Numbered from the stretch's first letter, positions 1-6,533 are shown. The stretch is DNA of 18,108 nucleotides from an uncultured Chitinophagaceae bacterium (GCA_903841915.1 CAIMKO010000464.1:1-18108), one strand, 5' to 3'. Notes: generated by a model from the sequence alone, not told the origin. Translations and numbers: made by a program.

Positions 1-92
1 CTGAAATAAATGTAGTTGAACAATTCATAGAAAATGTTTGGTTATTTCCGAAATCGATTGCGGTAACGATGATTGTGGAAATTAATAACCCT

Positions 93-545
93 TTATTCGC
101 AACTGTGTTTATGTCTTGTGTCAATTAAATACTGGATCTTCCATTCACCGGATAATTTAACGAGTGTAAAATCATCCGCACCACAATGCGAAAAAACATT
201 GTTGAAATAAAATTTATACGGTGCCCAAACATTGGCCAACACACCATCGATATGAATTGCATCAAATACAATTCTTTCATCTGCCGCATTCTTTGGCAAC
301 TTAGCAATACTGCTGATGAATTCCTGCAATGTTTCATCTTTCACCGCTAATTTCCCCTCTTTATTCAAGCCGATGGTTTGTATGACAGGATTAGTTGTGA
401 AACAAGCTCTCAACAAAACCGTATCCCCATTTTCCATTGCAGTGAACATATGATTAATGGTTGTTTTAACAGAATCTTGTTCTGTTTGTGCTTTAACTGA
501 GGTAAAAAGAAGGAACAATATTAAAGCAGATAGCAATTTCTTCAT
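93..545 (-). CDS. Secreted NTF2/SnoaL-like small protein
   Basis: The first 20 or so residues (MKKLLSALILFLLFTSVKAQ) form a clear Sec signal peptide with the Ala-Gln ending common in Bacteroidota, so export to the periplasm is likely. I chose the ATG at 545. The frame stays open upstream to 587, but that would put a non-signal stretch in front of the signal peptide. The mature part, about 130 residues, alternates helix and strand. Features such as 'TTINHMFTAMENGDTVLLRACFT' near the start and a final 'LVKLSGEWKIQYLIDT' strand pair fit the NTF2-like/SnoaL (DUF4440-type) cone fold. Proteins of this fold often bind small ligands, but no catalytic residues can be assigned. It lies downstream of asd on the same strand, separated from it by a strong terminator, so it is probably transcribed on its own. 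Fold assignment is moderate and function unknown. Confidence 0.72.
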   Translation of the reverse strand: MKKLLSALILFLLFTSVKAQTEQDSVKTTINHMFTAMENGDTVLLRACFTTNPVIQTIGLNKEGKLAVKDETLQEFISSIAKLPKNAADERIVFDAIHIDGVLANVWAPYKFYFNNVFSHCGADDFTLVKLSGEWKIQYLIDTRHKHSCE

Positions 546-590
546 CGTTAGGCTTTTGAAATGAAAAATAATCATTTTAATCAGCAATGA

Positions 591-622
591 AAATAAAAAA
601 GGAGATGAAAAATCATCTCCTT
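591..622 (-). terminator. Rho-independent terminator after asd
   Basis: A perfect 10-bp stem (599-608 with 613-622, AAGGAGATGA/TCATCTCCTT) with a 4-nt loop. On the minus strand it is followed by TTTTTTATTTT, a U-rich tail. It lies 27 nt past the asd stop codon. The tail orientation fits asd transcription. Confidence 0.88.
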
Positions 623-649
623 AAAAATTCACATCCATTTATATCAGAG

Positions 650-1639
650 CTATAACAACCCTTTGCTCAATAAATATTCTGCGATCTGCACAGCATTAGT
701 TGCGGCACCTTTGCGAAGATTATCACTCACGATCCACATGTTTAAGGTCTTTGCTTGTGTTTCATCTCTGCGTAATCTTCCAACAAAAACTTCGTCTTTT
801 TCATGTGCCCACAATGGCATTGGGTAGACCTGATTGGCATCATCATTTTGTACGATCACTCCCGGTGCTTTTGCGAGCAGATCCTTCACTTCGCTGAGAA
901 CAAATTCATTTTCAAATTCAACATTCACACTTTCGCTATGACCACCAACAACAGGAATACGAACGGTTGTTGCAGTAACACGAATAGAATCATCTTTCAT
1001 GATCTTGCATGTTTCCTTCACCATTTTAATTTCTTCTTTGGTGTACCCATTGTCTAAGAAAACATCGATCTGTGGGATCACATTCAGGTCTATCGGATAT
1101 TTATACGCCATTTCCCCTTCAATACCGTTTCTTTCATTGAACAATTGGTCAACCGCTTTTTTCCCTGTTCCTGTAACACTTTGATACGTGCTTACCACCA
1201 CTCTATTTATTTTATATTTCAGGTGCAAGGGCATCAATGCGACTACCATCTGAATGGTGGAACAATTCGGATTGGCAATGATAAAATCATCTGCTGTTAA
1301 CACATCAGCATTCACTTCCGGCACTACTAATTTTTTTGTAGGATCCATTCTCCAAGCAGAAGAATTATCGATCACTTTAATTCCTGCTGCTGCAAATTGA
1401 GGCGCCCACTCTAATGATGTAGTACCTCCCGCGGAAAATATGGCTACGGCGGGCTTTGCTGCAATGCCATCGGCCATGCTTACCACCTTGTATTTCTTTC
1501 CTTTGAATTCTACTTCCTTACCCACTGATCTCTCGGATGCAACCGGGACTAATTCCGTTACCGGAAAATTTCTTTCTGCCAATACCTGTAACATTTTTGA
1601 GCCTACTAAACCGGTAGCTCCTACAACGGCCACTTTCAT
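650..1639 (-). CDS. asd: Aspartate-semialdehyde dehydrogenase
   Basis: Converts L-aspartyl-4-phosphate to aspartate-4-semialdehyde with NADPH. This is the branch point for lysine/diaminopimelate, threonine, methionine and isoleucine synthesis; cytoplasmic. The N-terminal Rossmann motif VGATGLVGSKMLQVL (about residues 6-20) binds NADPH. The catalytic cysteine is C126 in NPNCST, and the conserved active-site histidine is H234 in RIPVVGGHSES. At 329 residues it has the normal family length. The ATG at 1639 directly begins the usual 'MKVAVVGATG' start. No convincing promoter is visible in the 85 nt just upstream. Instead a terminator hairpin and a 17-codon ORF sit there, so expression probably depends on readthrough of that attenuator. 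It ends in a strong terminator and appears monocistronic. Confidence 0.96.
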   Translation of the reverse strand: MKVAVVGATGLVGSKMLQVLAERNFPVTELVPVASERSVGKEVEFKGKKYKVVSMADGIAAKPAVAIFSAGGTTSLEWAPQFAAAGIKVIDNSSAWRMDPTKKLVVPEVNADVLTADDFIIANPNCSTIQMVVALMPLHLKYKINRVVVSTYQSVTGTGKKAVDQLFNERNGIEGEMAYKYPIDLNVIPQIDVFLDNGYTKEEIKMVKETCKIMKDDSIRVTATTVRIPVVGGHSESVNVEFENEFVLSEVKDLLAKAPGVIVQNDDANQVYPMPLWAHEKDEVFVGRLRRDETQAKTLNMWIVSDNLRKGAATNAVQIAEYLLSKGLL

Positions 1640-1723
1640 TTTGTTTTGTTTTTAATGATGAAATAATTTTTATGTTTCAAACTTCTATGTTTCAATTTTG
1701 CTTCGTTATATCGCATAAGCAAC

Positions 1724-1751
1724 AAAAAAGCCTTCCCGTTTCGGAGAAGGC
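1724..1751 (-). terminator. Intrinsic terminator upstream of asd (candidate attenuator)
   Basis: On the minus strand the RNA reads GCCUUC-U-CCG-AAA-CGG-GAAGGC followed by UUUUUUG. This is a GC-rich 9-bp stem with one bulged U, a 3-nt loop and a six-U tail. It lies 85 nt before the asd start and 34 nt after a 17-codon ORF. Its left arm contains CUUCUCC, which is complementary to GGAGAAG in the last codons of that ORF, so a competing antiterminator pairing is possible. Confidence 0.8.
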
Positions 1752-1784
1752 CTTCAGTTAGTTATGGTTGTTATACATAAAACA

Positions 1785-1838
1785 TTAAGCGTCTTCTCCT
1801 GTTGAGATGATCTTCTTTATGTTCTTTGTATGTTTCAT
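1785..1838 (-). CDS. Putative 17-aa leader peptide of asd
   Basis: A short minus-strand ORF encodes MKHTKNIKKIISTGEDA and stops with TAA 34 nt before a terminator hairpin that precedes asd. Four of 17 residues are Lys, three Ile and two Thr, all end products of the aspartate pathway, though an A-rich genome also favours such codons. Codons 14-16 (GGA GAA G) can pair over 7 bp with the left arm of the terminator. A promoter-like pair (TTTTG, 19 nt, TATTTTCG) ends about 20 nt upstream of the ATG. An in-frame ATG at 1850 would add MNNS, but that lies near the predicted transcription start. Leader-peptide attenuation is inferred from this arrangement. I do not recognise the peptide from a described family. 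Confidence 0.55.
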   Translation of the reverse strand: MKHTKNIKKIISTGEDA

Positions 1839-1857
1839 TGAATTATTCATTGAGTAG

Positions 1858-1889
1858 CGAAAATAGAATCAAATCGAATTATTACAAAA
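1858..1889 (-). promoter_or_regulatory. Promoter for the asd leader transcript
   Basis: On the minus strand TTTTG (1889-1885), 19 nt, TATTTTCG (1865-1858) matches the Bacteroidota -33/-7 pattern with TTCG in place of TTTG. The predicted start is near 1852, about 14 nt before the leader ATG. The -33 part nearly abuts the 3' end of the preceding kinase gene. Confidence 0.55.
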
Positions 1890-1897
1890 TATTTTTT

Positions 1898-2821
1898 CTA
1901 TTGGCTCAGGTCTATGTCAAAATTCACCAATTGAACGAACTCTTTCAAACGCTCATCCATATCGGATTTTGTGATCTCTCTTAAACGTTCTGTTCCGAAC
2001 TTTTCTACACAAAAGCTTGCCATGGCACTACCAACAATGATGGCGGTTTTCATGTTCTCGAAGGAAATGTCTTTTGTTTTTGCAATATGGCCAATAAACC
2101 CACCTGCAAAAGTATCTCCTGCTCCTGTGGGATCAAAGACTTCTTCTAAAGGCAATGCCGGTGCAAAGAAGACTTTCCCATCATGGAATAATAATGCACC
2201 ATGCTCTCCTTTTTTGATGATGAGATATTTTGGTCCCATTTCTAAAATAGTTTTTGCTGCACGAACCAAAGAAAAATCACCGCTCAATTGTCTGGCTTCG
2301 CTATCATTCACCATCAATACATCTACTTTTTTCAACAGTTCTTTCAGATCATCCATGGCTATGTCCATCCATAAATTCATGGTATCCATCACAATCAGTT
2401 TAGGACGGACCTTCATTTGGTTGATCACACTTAGCTGAACAGAAGGCGTCAAATTTCCCAACATTAAAAACTCACTATCCTGATAACTATCCGGCACAAC
2501 AGGTTTAAAATCTGCCAATACATTTAATTCTGTAACCAATGTATCACGCGAGTTCATGTCCATATGATAACGGCCGCTCCAGAAGAATGATTTCTCATCT
2601 TTCTTAATTTCTACACCTTCCAACGAAACACCGCGTGCAGTTAATGCATCTAATTCTTCCTGTGGAAAATCTCCGCCAATAACGGATATCTGATTAACGG
2701 AAGTAAAATTAGAAGCGCACCATGCAATATAAGTAGCGGCGCCACCAACGATCTTATCACTTTTACCAAAAGGAGTTTCAATAGCATCAAAAGCCATTGA
2801 ACCAACAACAATTAGGGACAT
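1898..2821 (-). CDS. PfkB-family carbohydrate/nucleoside kinase
   Basis: ATP-dependent kinase of the ribokinase/PfkB superfamily; cytoplasmic. The N-terminal region (about residues 1-35) has the 'GSMAFDAIETP...VGGAATYIAW' pattern, with the GG dipeptide that contacts substrate. Signature 2 is D230-PTGAGDTFAGG, with the catalytic base at D236. 'MVNDSEARQLSG' (about 170-181) is the usual N-D/x-E magnesium/ATP-site region. At 307 residues it is full length for the family. The substrate cannot be read from the sequence: ribokinase, adenosine kinase and sugar-acid kinases all share these motifs. The ATG at 2821 is supported by a -7-like box TAGTTTCG (2852-2845) at the expected short distance. It is followed 59 nt later by the asd leader ORF, which appears to have its own promoter. 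Confidence 0.88.
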   Translation of the reverse strand: MSLIVVGSMAFDAIETPFGKSDKIVGGAATYIAWCASNFTSVNQISVIGGDFPQEELDALTARGVSLEGVEIKKDEKSFFWSGRYHMDMNSRDTLVTELNVLADFKPVVPDSYQDSEFLMLGNLTPSVQLSVINQMKVRPKLIVMDTMNLWMDIAMDDLKELLKKVDVLMVNDSEARQLSGDFSLVRAAKTILEMGPKYLIIKKGEHGALLFHDGKVFFAPALPLEEVFDPTGAGDTFAGGFIGHIAKTKDISFENMKTAIIVGSAMASFCVEKFGTERLREITKSDMDERLKEFVQLVNFDIDLSQ

Positions 2822-2844
2822 AGTTTATGTTTTAGTATCGGCCG

Positions 2845-2852
2845 CGAAACTA
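2845..2852 (-). promoter_or_regulatory. -7 promoter element of the PfkB kinase gene
   Basis: TAGTTTCG on the minus strand ends 23 nt before the ATG and matches TAnnTTCG. No TTG lies at the ideal -33 spacing, so only the -7 half is supported. Confidence 0.35.
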
Positions 2853-2870
2853 AAGCATTCAATTCAAAAA

Positions 2871-3071
2871 GGAACACAGATGACACAGATTAAACCGGAT
2901 TTACACAGATTACTTAAACAGCAAAGACAGCAAAAGGGGCTTAGAGTATAGAAAATACAAGGCTGCTTCTCTTTCAAAGAAAGAAGCGAAATAAGGGAGG
3001 ATGCTATCAAATGAATATGGCTATATCGACCTATCCCATCAAATCCATTTCATTCGTGTCATCAGTGTTCC
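2871..3071. repeat. ACACAGAT-type intergenic repeat with distal inverted copy
   Basis: 2871-2912 carries three related units (AACACAGAT, GACACAGAT, TTACACAGAT), a motif widespread in intergenic DNA of Bacteroidota and other phyla. GGAACACAGATGAC (2871-2884) recurs inverted as GTCATCAGTGTTCC (3058-3071) with one mismatch. The DNA between is non-coding, with an imperfect GCTTCTCTTTC/GAAAGAAGC hairpin near 2965-2990. I see no gene in 2822-3134. A decayed mobile or repeat element is possible. Confidence 0.5.
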
Positions 3072-3096
3072 TATTTTTTAGCTAACAAAAATCTTC

Positions 3097-3127
3097 TTTT
3101 GTACTAACATTTGTTAGCGTAAATTTG
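3097..3127 (+). promoter_or_regulatory. Promoter of the TetR regulator gene
   Basis: TTTTG (3097-3101), 18 nt, TAAATTTG (3120-3127) is a full match to the Bacteroidota -33/-7 consensus. The ATG follows only 7 nt after the -7 box, so the transcript should be leaderless or nearly so. The TetR operator palindrome occupies the spacer. Confidence 0.7.
3103..3118. promoter_or_regulatory. TetR (PaaR-like) operator 1
   Basis: ACTAACA-TT-TGTTAGC is a palindrome with 6-bp perfect arms lying between the -33 and -7 elements of the tetR promoter. The same sequence recurs upstream of paaA at 6518-6533. A further half-site CTAACA is at 3082-3087. Its position implies repression by blocking RNA polymerase, and autoregulation. 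Confidence 0.72.
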
Positions 3128-3134
3128 GAAAATT

Positions 3135-3725
3135 ATGGGAAGAATAAAAACAGAAAACAACAGCAGCCGTAAAGATGTGATCATCAAAAAGGCGGCGGAA
3201 TTGTTTAAAGAAAAAGGCTTTAAGGCAGCCAGTATGCGTGAACTGGCCGAAGTAGTTGGCGTTGAGGCCGCCAGTTTGTACAATCATATCCGCAGTAAAA
3301 GCGAATTGTTGCATTTGATCTGTTTTAATGTTGCAAACCGCTATACGCTCATGATGGATGAAGTGGAGGCAGAAAAAACAACCAGCCTGCAGAAGGTCGA
3401 GAAATTATTACGCTTTTTGATTGGCGGCATGGTACATAATTTTGAAGAAGTATATGTATGCGATCGTGAATGGAAATATTTAACAGAGCCATATCTATCT
3501 AATTTTCAGGCCCAGCGCCGCGGCTACCGCAAACGCTTTGCAGCCATTATCGAAGACGGGATCAAGAAAAAAGAGATCAAGAAGATAGATTCCACAACTG
3601 CAGTACTGATCATGCTGCACGCCATCAGCGGCATTGAAAGCTGGCACCGCAGCAAACAAAAGATCAACGGTAAAGAGCTCGAAGAAAACATGATCACTAT
3701 TTTAGTAGGCGGATTAAGAAAATAG
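3135..3725 (+). CDS. TetR/AcrR-family regulator, probable phenylacetate repressor
   Basis: DNA-binding repressor of 196 residues, normal TetR length. The N-terminal helix-turn-helix (about residues 14-60) contains KKAAELFKEKGFKAASMREL followed by AEVVGVEAASLYNHIRSKSELL, the recognition-helix pattern of the family. The C-terminal ligand domain is helical and ends in 'MLHAISGIESWHR'. It begins a closely spaced plus-strand run with paaE (24 nt later) and a pentapeptide-repeat gene. Its promoter contains a palindrome repeated upstream of paaABCD. I infer that it senses a phenylacetyl-CoA-type ligand and represses both units, as PaaR-type TetR proteins do in other bacteria. The effector is unproven. 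There is no alternative Met near the start. Parts of the gene, for example 3500-3640, look more GC-rich than its neighbours. Confidence 0.87.
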   Translation: MGRIKTENNSSRKDVIIKKAAELFKEKGFKAASMRELAEVVGVEAASLYNHIRSKSELLHLICFNVANRYTLMMDEVEAEKTTSLQKVEKLLRFLIGGMVHNFEEVYVCDREWKYLTEPYLSNFQAQRRGYRKRFAAIIEDGIKKKEIKKIDSTTAVLIMLHAISGIESWHRSKQKINGKELEENMITILVGGLRK

Positions 3726-3749
3726 GAATTGAATTAAACGATTGCAAAC

Positions 3750-4826
3750 ATGTCACTTCACTTTCATTCGCTTTTCATCAAACAGGTCAGAAAGGAAACC
3801 GGCGATTGTGTTTCTATTGCATTTGACATTCCCGATCAATTAAAGAATACTTTTCAATATCAGGCCGGACAATATCTCACAATTCGTAAAATAATCAATG
3901 GAGAAGAAATTCGCCGTTCCTATTCATTATGTTCCTCTCCCTTACAAAATGAATGGCGTATTGCTATTAAGAAAACTGAAGGTGGTATTTTTTCAACTTA
4001 TGCAAATGAAACATTAAAATCAGGTGAGTATATTGATGTAATGCCACCGCTTGGAAGATTCACGACAAACATCCATGCAGCACATCAAAAAAATTATCTG
4101 GCCATTGCTGCAGGAAGCGGTATCACACCGGTATTTTCTATCGTTCAAACCATTTTGGAAGCAGAACCAAACAGTCATGTGACATTAGTCTATGCGAATA
4201 AAAACAGGTCCTCTATTATTTTTAAAGAAGCTTTAGATGCTTTGAAAAACAAATGTATCGATCGTTTTCAGCTCATTCATATTTTAAGCAGGGAAAAAAC
4301 AGATGCAGCTTTACATTACGGAAGAATAGATGATGAGAAGTTGCAGGGTTTAATTAAACTGATCGGATTAAAGCAGATAGATGAGTTCTTTATTTGCGGG
4401 CCTGAACAAATGATCCATAACACTAAGAAATTTTTACTTTCCCGGCATATAGATGCGAAGAAGGTTCATATTGAGTTATTTGCTTCAAAGAAACGGGAGT
4501 CGTTAGTCGTTAATCGCGAGTTGGAAGCAATAGACAATTCACCAAAAAGTAAGATCACTGTTAAACTTGATGGTGTAAGTTTTGATTTTGAGCTGGCATT
4601 CAACAGCAACAGCATTTTAGACGCTGCATTACAAGAGGGTGCAGACCTTCCCTATGCCTGCAAAGGTGGTGTTTGCTGCACCTGCAAAGCAAAACTGATA
4701 GAAGGAAAAGTAAGAATGGATGTAAACTATTCTTTAGAGCCCGAAGAGATCGAAGCAGGTTATATTTTGACCTGTCAATCACACCCAACAACAGAAATTG
4801 TGGTGGTAGATTATGATGTTAAATAA
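3750..4826 (+). CDS. paaE: Phenylacetyl-CoA 1,2-epoxidase, reductase subunit
   Basis: Transfers electrons from NAD(P)H through FAD and a 2Fe-2S cluster to the diiron centre of PaaA; cytoplasmic. Domains in order are an FAD-binding domain with R56-S-Y-S-L (about 1-105), an NAD(P)-binding domain with GSGITP (about 122-127) and CGPEQM (about 216-221), and a C-terminal plant-type ferredoxin domain (about 268-358). The ferredoxin ligands are C304, C309, C312 and C342. The length of 358 matches PaaE (about 356 in E. coli). Related ferredoxin-NAD reductases share this architecture, but the context supports PaaE. Unusually it is not next to paaABCD: it sits 24 nt after tetR and is separated from paaA by two genes and about 1.75 kb. 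Control by the same TetR operator probably keeps the units coordinated. Confidence 0.92.
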   Translation: MSLHFHSLFIKQVRKETGDCVSIAFDIPDQLKNTFQYQAGQYLTIRKIINGEEIRRSYSLCSSPLQNEWRIAIKKTEGGIFSTYANETLKSGEYIDVMPPLGRFTTNIHAAHQKNYLAIAAGSGITPVFSIVQTILEAEPNSHVTLVYANKNRSSIIFKEALDALKNKCIDRFQLIHILSREKTDAALHYGRIDDEKLQGLIKLIGLKQIDEFFICGPEQMIHNTKKFLLSRHIDAKKVHIELFASKKRESLVVNRELEAIDNSPKSKITVKLDGVSFDFELAFNSNSILDAALQEGADLPYACKGGVCCTCKAKLIEGKVRMDVNYSLEPEEIEAGYILTCQSHPTTEIVVVDYDVK

Positions 4827-4835
4827 TAGTTCTAC

Positions 4836-5411
4836 ATGGAAAGCAATTATATTGAAGATAAAAAATTCGAGAAATTAAATTTTACAGAAAAGCCGCTTCT
4901 GCAGGGCACCTATGAAAATTGCATTTTCCATAATTGCGATTTCTCAAATGCAGATCTCTCGAATTTCAGTTTCGCGGAATGCGAATTTTCGGGTTGTAAT
5001 ATCAGCATGGCAAAATTAACGAAGACCAGTTTCAATGATATTGTTTTTAAAGGTTGTAAATTATTGGGATTGCATTTTGAGGATTGCCATACAACACCCT
5101 TCATTGTATCATTTGAGAATTGCAACCTGAACTTCTCTTCTTTCTATCAACAAAAATTGAAAAAGACCGTATTCAGGAATTCAACGATCCAAGAAGCAGA
5201 TTTTACAGATACCGATCTACACGGTTCTGTTTTTGATCAATGCGATCTTATGAAAACAAGATTCGAAAATACCATATTGGAAAAAGCAGATCTGAGAACA
5301 GCTTTCAATTATTCCATCAACCCTGAATTAAATAACATCAAAAAAGCGAAGTTTTCAATGCCCGGGGTCATTGGTTTGCTAGATAAATACGATATTGAGA
5401 TTGAACCATAA
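4836..5411 (+). CDS. Pentapeptide-repeat protein, McbG/Qnr-like
   Basis: Most of the 191 residues follow the A(D/N)LxF pentapeptide pattern, for example FHNCDFSNADLSNFSFAEC and FTDTDLHGSVFDQCDL, which folds into a right-handed quadrilateral beta-helix. The non-repeat ending 'DLRTAFNYSINPELNNIKKAKF...GLLDKYDIEI' resembles the tail of McbG and related proteins. Known members such as McbG, Qnr and MfpA mimic DNA and bind gyrase or topoisomerase IV; whether this one does cannot be seen. It starts 9 nt after paaE, so it is probably co-transcribed with tetR and paaE. It has no signal peptide and is therefore cytoplasmic. It ends 5 nt before the convergent SGNH gene. Family call strong, function open. 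Confidence 0.85.
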   Translation: MESNYIEDKKFEKLNFTEKPLLQGTYENCIFHNCDFSNADLSNFSFAECEFSGCNISMAKLTKTSFNDIVFKGCKLLGLHFEDCHTTPFIVSFENCNLNFSSFYQQKLKKTVFRNSTIQEADFTDTDLHGSVFDQCDLMKTRFENTILEKADLRTAFNYSINPELNNIKKAKFSMPGVIGLLDKYDIEIEP

Positions 5412-5416
5412 GACAA

Positions 5417-6085
5417 TTATTTCTTCAAATACGGCTCTATGATGTTTTGCCAGATGGCATAGCCTTTCTCATTCATGTGCAGATCATCTTTTAGAAATAT
5501 TTCTTGCTTGATCGTTCCATCTTCATTCAGCATCGCATTAAATACATTGATGAATTTGGAGCGTTTTTGTTTAGCTATAAAATCTTTGATCAGTTGATTG
5601 GATCTTTCAACAGTAGCTCTGAATTTTGCACGGCTAGGGCTTGGTTTAATGGAAACAAAATCAATTTCCACCTTTTTCATTTTTGAACGGATGAGAAAAA
5701 ACAATTGCTGATATCGTTTCAACATGATCTCTGCAGTGATCGTATCAGAAGATGCGATATCATTTTCACCGCAATAAATAATGATCTGTTTGGGATGGTA
5801 AGGAAAAAGAATATCATCTGCATAATGGATCACATCCGGTATCGTTGATCCCCCGAACCCGCGATTGATGATCTTATGATCAGGAAAATCCGATTGCACA
5901 TTGGTCCATTTTCTGAAGGAAGAACTTCCTGCAAATAGGATCTGCTTTTTTTCAGGAAATGCTGCACTGTCCAGTTTTTTAAACGCCTTTATCTCGTCTG
6001 CAAAAGGATAGTTCTGAGTACTTTGTGCTTTAACAAGTAAGGATCCGGTAACTAATAATGCCAGCAGGATAAAAATTCGTTTCAT
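5417..6085 (-). CDS. Secreted SGNH/GDSL-type hydrolase
   Basis: Likely esterase, lipase or carbohydrate deacetylase acting outside the cytoplasm. From the ATG at 6085 the protein has 222 residues and begins with a signal peptide, MKRIFILLALLVTGSLLVKA, followed by Q. The frame's first ATG, at 6094, would only add MIC. The SGNH blocks are present in order: FAGSSS (nucleophile probably S55), NRGFGGS (oxyanion Gly about 78-79), YCGENDI (N108) and D200-D-L-H203 near the C-terminus. The 'GSSSFRKW' form of block I is typical of Bacteroidota GDSL-like lipases/acylhydrolases. The substrate is unknown. It is convergent with the pentapeptide gene, only 5 nt apart, with no terminator visible between them. 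No functional link to phenylacetate is apparent. Confidence 0.87.
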   Translation of the reverse strand: MKRIFILLALLVTGSLLVKAQSTQNYPFADEIKAFKKLDSAAFPEKKQILFAGSSSFRKWTNVQSDFPDHKIINRGFGGSTIPDVIHYADDILFPYHPKQIIIYCGENDIASSDTITAEIMLKRYQQLFFLIRSKMKKVEIDFVSIKPSPSRAKFRATVERSNQLIKDFIAKQKRSKFINVFNAMLNEDGTIKQEIFLKDDLHMNEKGYAIWQNIIEPYLKK

Positions 6086-6219
6086 ACAGATCATTTCGGC
6101 ATGAAAATTACAATCTTATTCCTGTTATTACTAATAATGCGGTTTAGCATTTCTCACTGAGTTTGCTACCTGTATCCCTTATCAGTTATTCGGAAGATTC
6201 CCGGAGATTTAACATTGAA

Positions 6220-6290
6220 AAGTATAAGAAGTGAAACTAACCTTATACTTAAGCTATATTAAAGCCATACTAAAGCCTTATATACGCCTT
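6220..6290. repeat. 11-bp-period tandem repeat with flanking inverted repeat
   Basis: AAGTATAAG (6220-6228) and CTTATACTT (6242-6250) are a perfect 9-bp inverted repeat. They are followed by degenerate 11-bp units AAGCTATATTA (6251), AAGCCATACTA (6262) and AAGCCTTATAT (6273). No ORF of note is present. The spacing is close to one helical turn. Confidence 0.65.
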
Positions 6291-6303
6291 AGTTGATTCT
6301 ACA

Positions 6304-6349
6304 ATAGTCCAGGGATAGTCCACCATTTCGTGGACTATCCCTGGACTAT
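6304..6349. repeat. Perfect 20-bp inverted repeat, REP-like hairpin
   Basis: Arms 6304-6323 and 6330-6349 are perfectly complementary with a 6-nt loop CATTTC. Each arm contains TAGTCCA twice at an 11-bp period (6305 and 6316). There is no T-rich tail on either strand, so an ordinary intrinsic terminator is unlikely. The rest of the 6095-6576 gap shows no gene; it holds the flanking 11-bp repeats, a small CTGGC/GCCAG hairpin (6487-6501) and the operator at 6518. Confidence 0.8.
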
Positions 6350-6517
6350 GTAAGACTTTGCTAGAATGAAATTGGAAAAAAATGTAGAAATATGCAGCTC
6401 TAAATATTAAACCTACGATCTTAATACAAGTTACGATTTTTTACTTTATGTAATTAAAATATTTATTCAGATTCTGTTTGTGCCAACTGGCCTGAAGCCA
6501 GCATATCAAACTATCAT

Positions 6518-6533
6518 ACTAACAAATGTTAGT
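6518..6533. promoter_or_regulatory. TetR (PaaR-like) operator 2, upstream of paaA
   Basis: ACTAACA-AA-TGTTAGT is a perfect 7-bp-arm palindrome ending 43 nt before the paaA ATG. It matches the operator inside the tetR promoter (3103-3118) at 13 of 16 positions, the differences being the two central bases' first A/T pair and the outermost right base. A weak -7-like box TATTTTTA follows at 6552-6559. Control of paaABCD by the TetR protein is inferred. Confidence 0.75.

Noticed and set aside
1..92. Possible 3' tail of an upstream plus-strand gene (CTG AAA TAA at 1-9)
   Set aside because: Only two codons would be inside the window; nothing can be supported, and the rest of 1-92 shows no feature.
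803..1057. Plus-strand ORFs across asd, including 700-897, 999-1184 and 1440-1655
   Set aside because: They are antisense to a full-length, motif-complete asd gene and encode no recognisable protein.
1971..2438. 155-codon plus-strand ORF
   Set aside because: Lies wholly antisense to the PfkB kinase gene, whose motifs are intact; no promoter or family match.
4836..5411. Calling the pentapeptide protein a quinolone-resistance gene
   Set aside because: Repeat architecture alone does not show gyrase protection, and the context is catabolic, not a resistance element.
6101..6160. 19-codon plus-strand ORF that looks like a signal peptide (MKITILFLLLLIMRFSISH)
   Set aside because: It stops at once, has no promoter match and lies in the upstream region of the divergent SGNH gene; most simply chance.
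6251..6283. Short tandem repeats considered as a CRISPR array
   Set aside because: Units are 11 bp, degenerate and have no spacers; no cas genes nearby.
6304..6349. Large hairpin considered as an intrinsic terminator
   Set aside because: No T-run follows on either strand and no gene ends close by in the right orientation.
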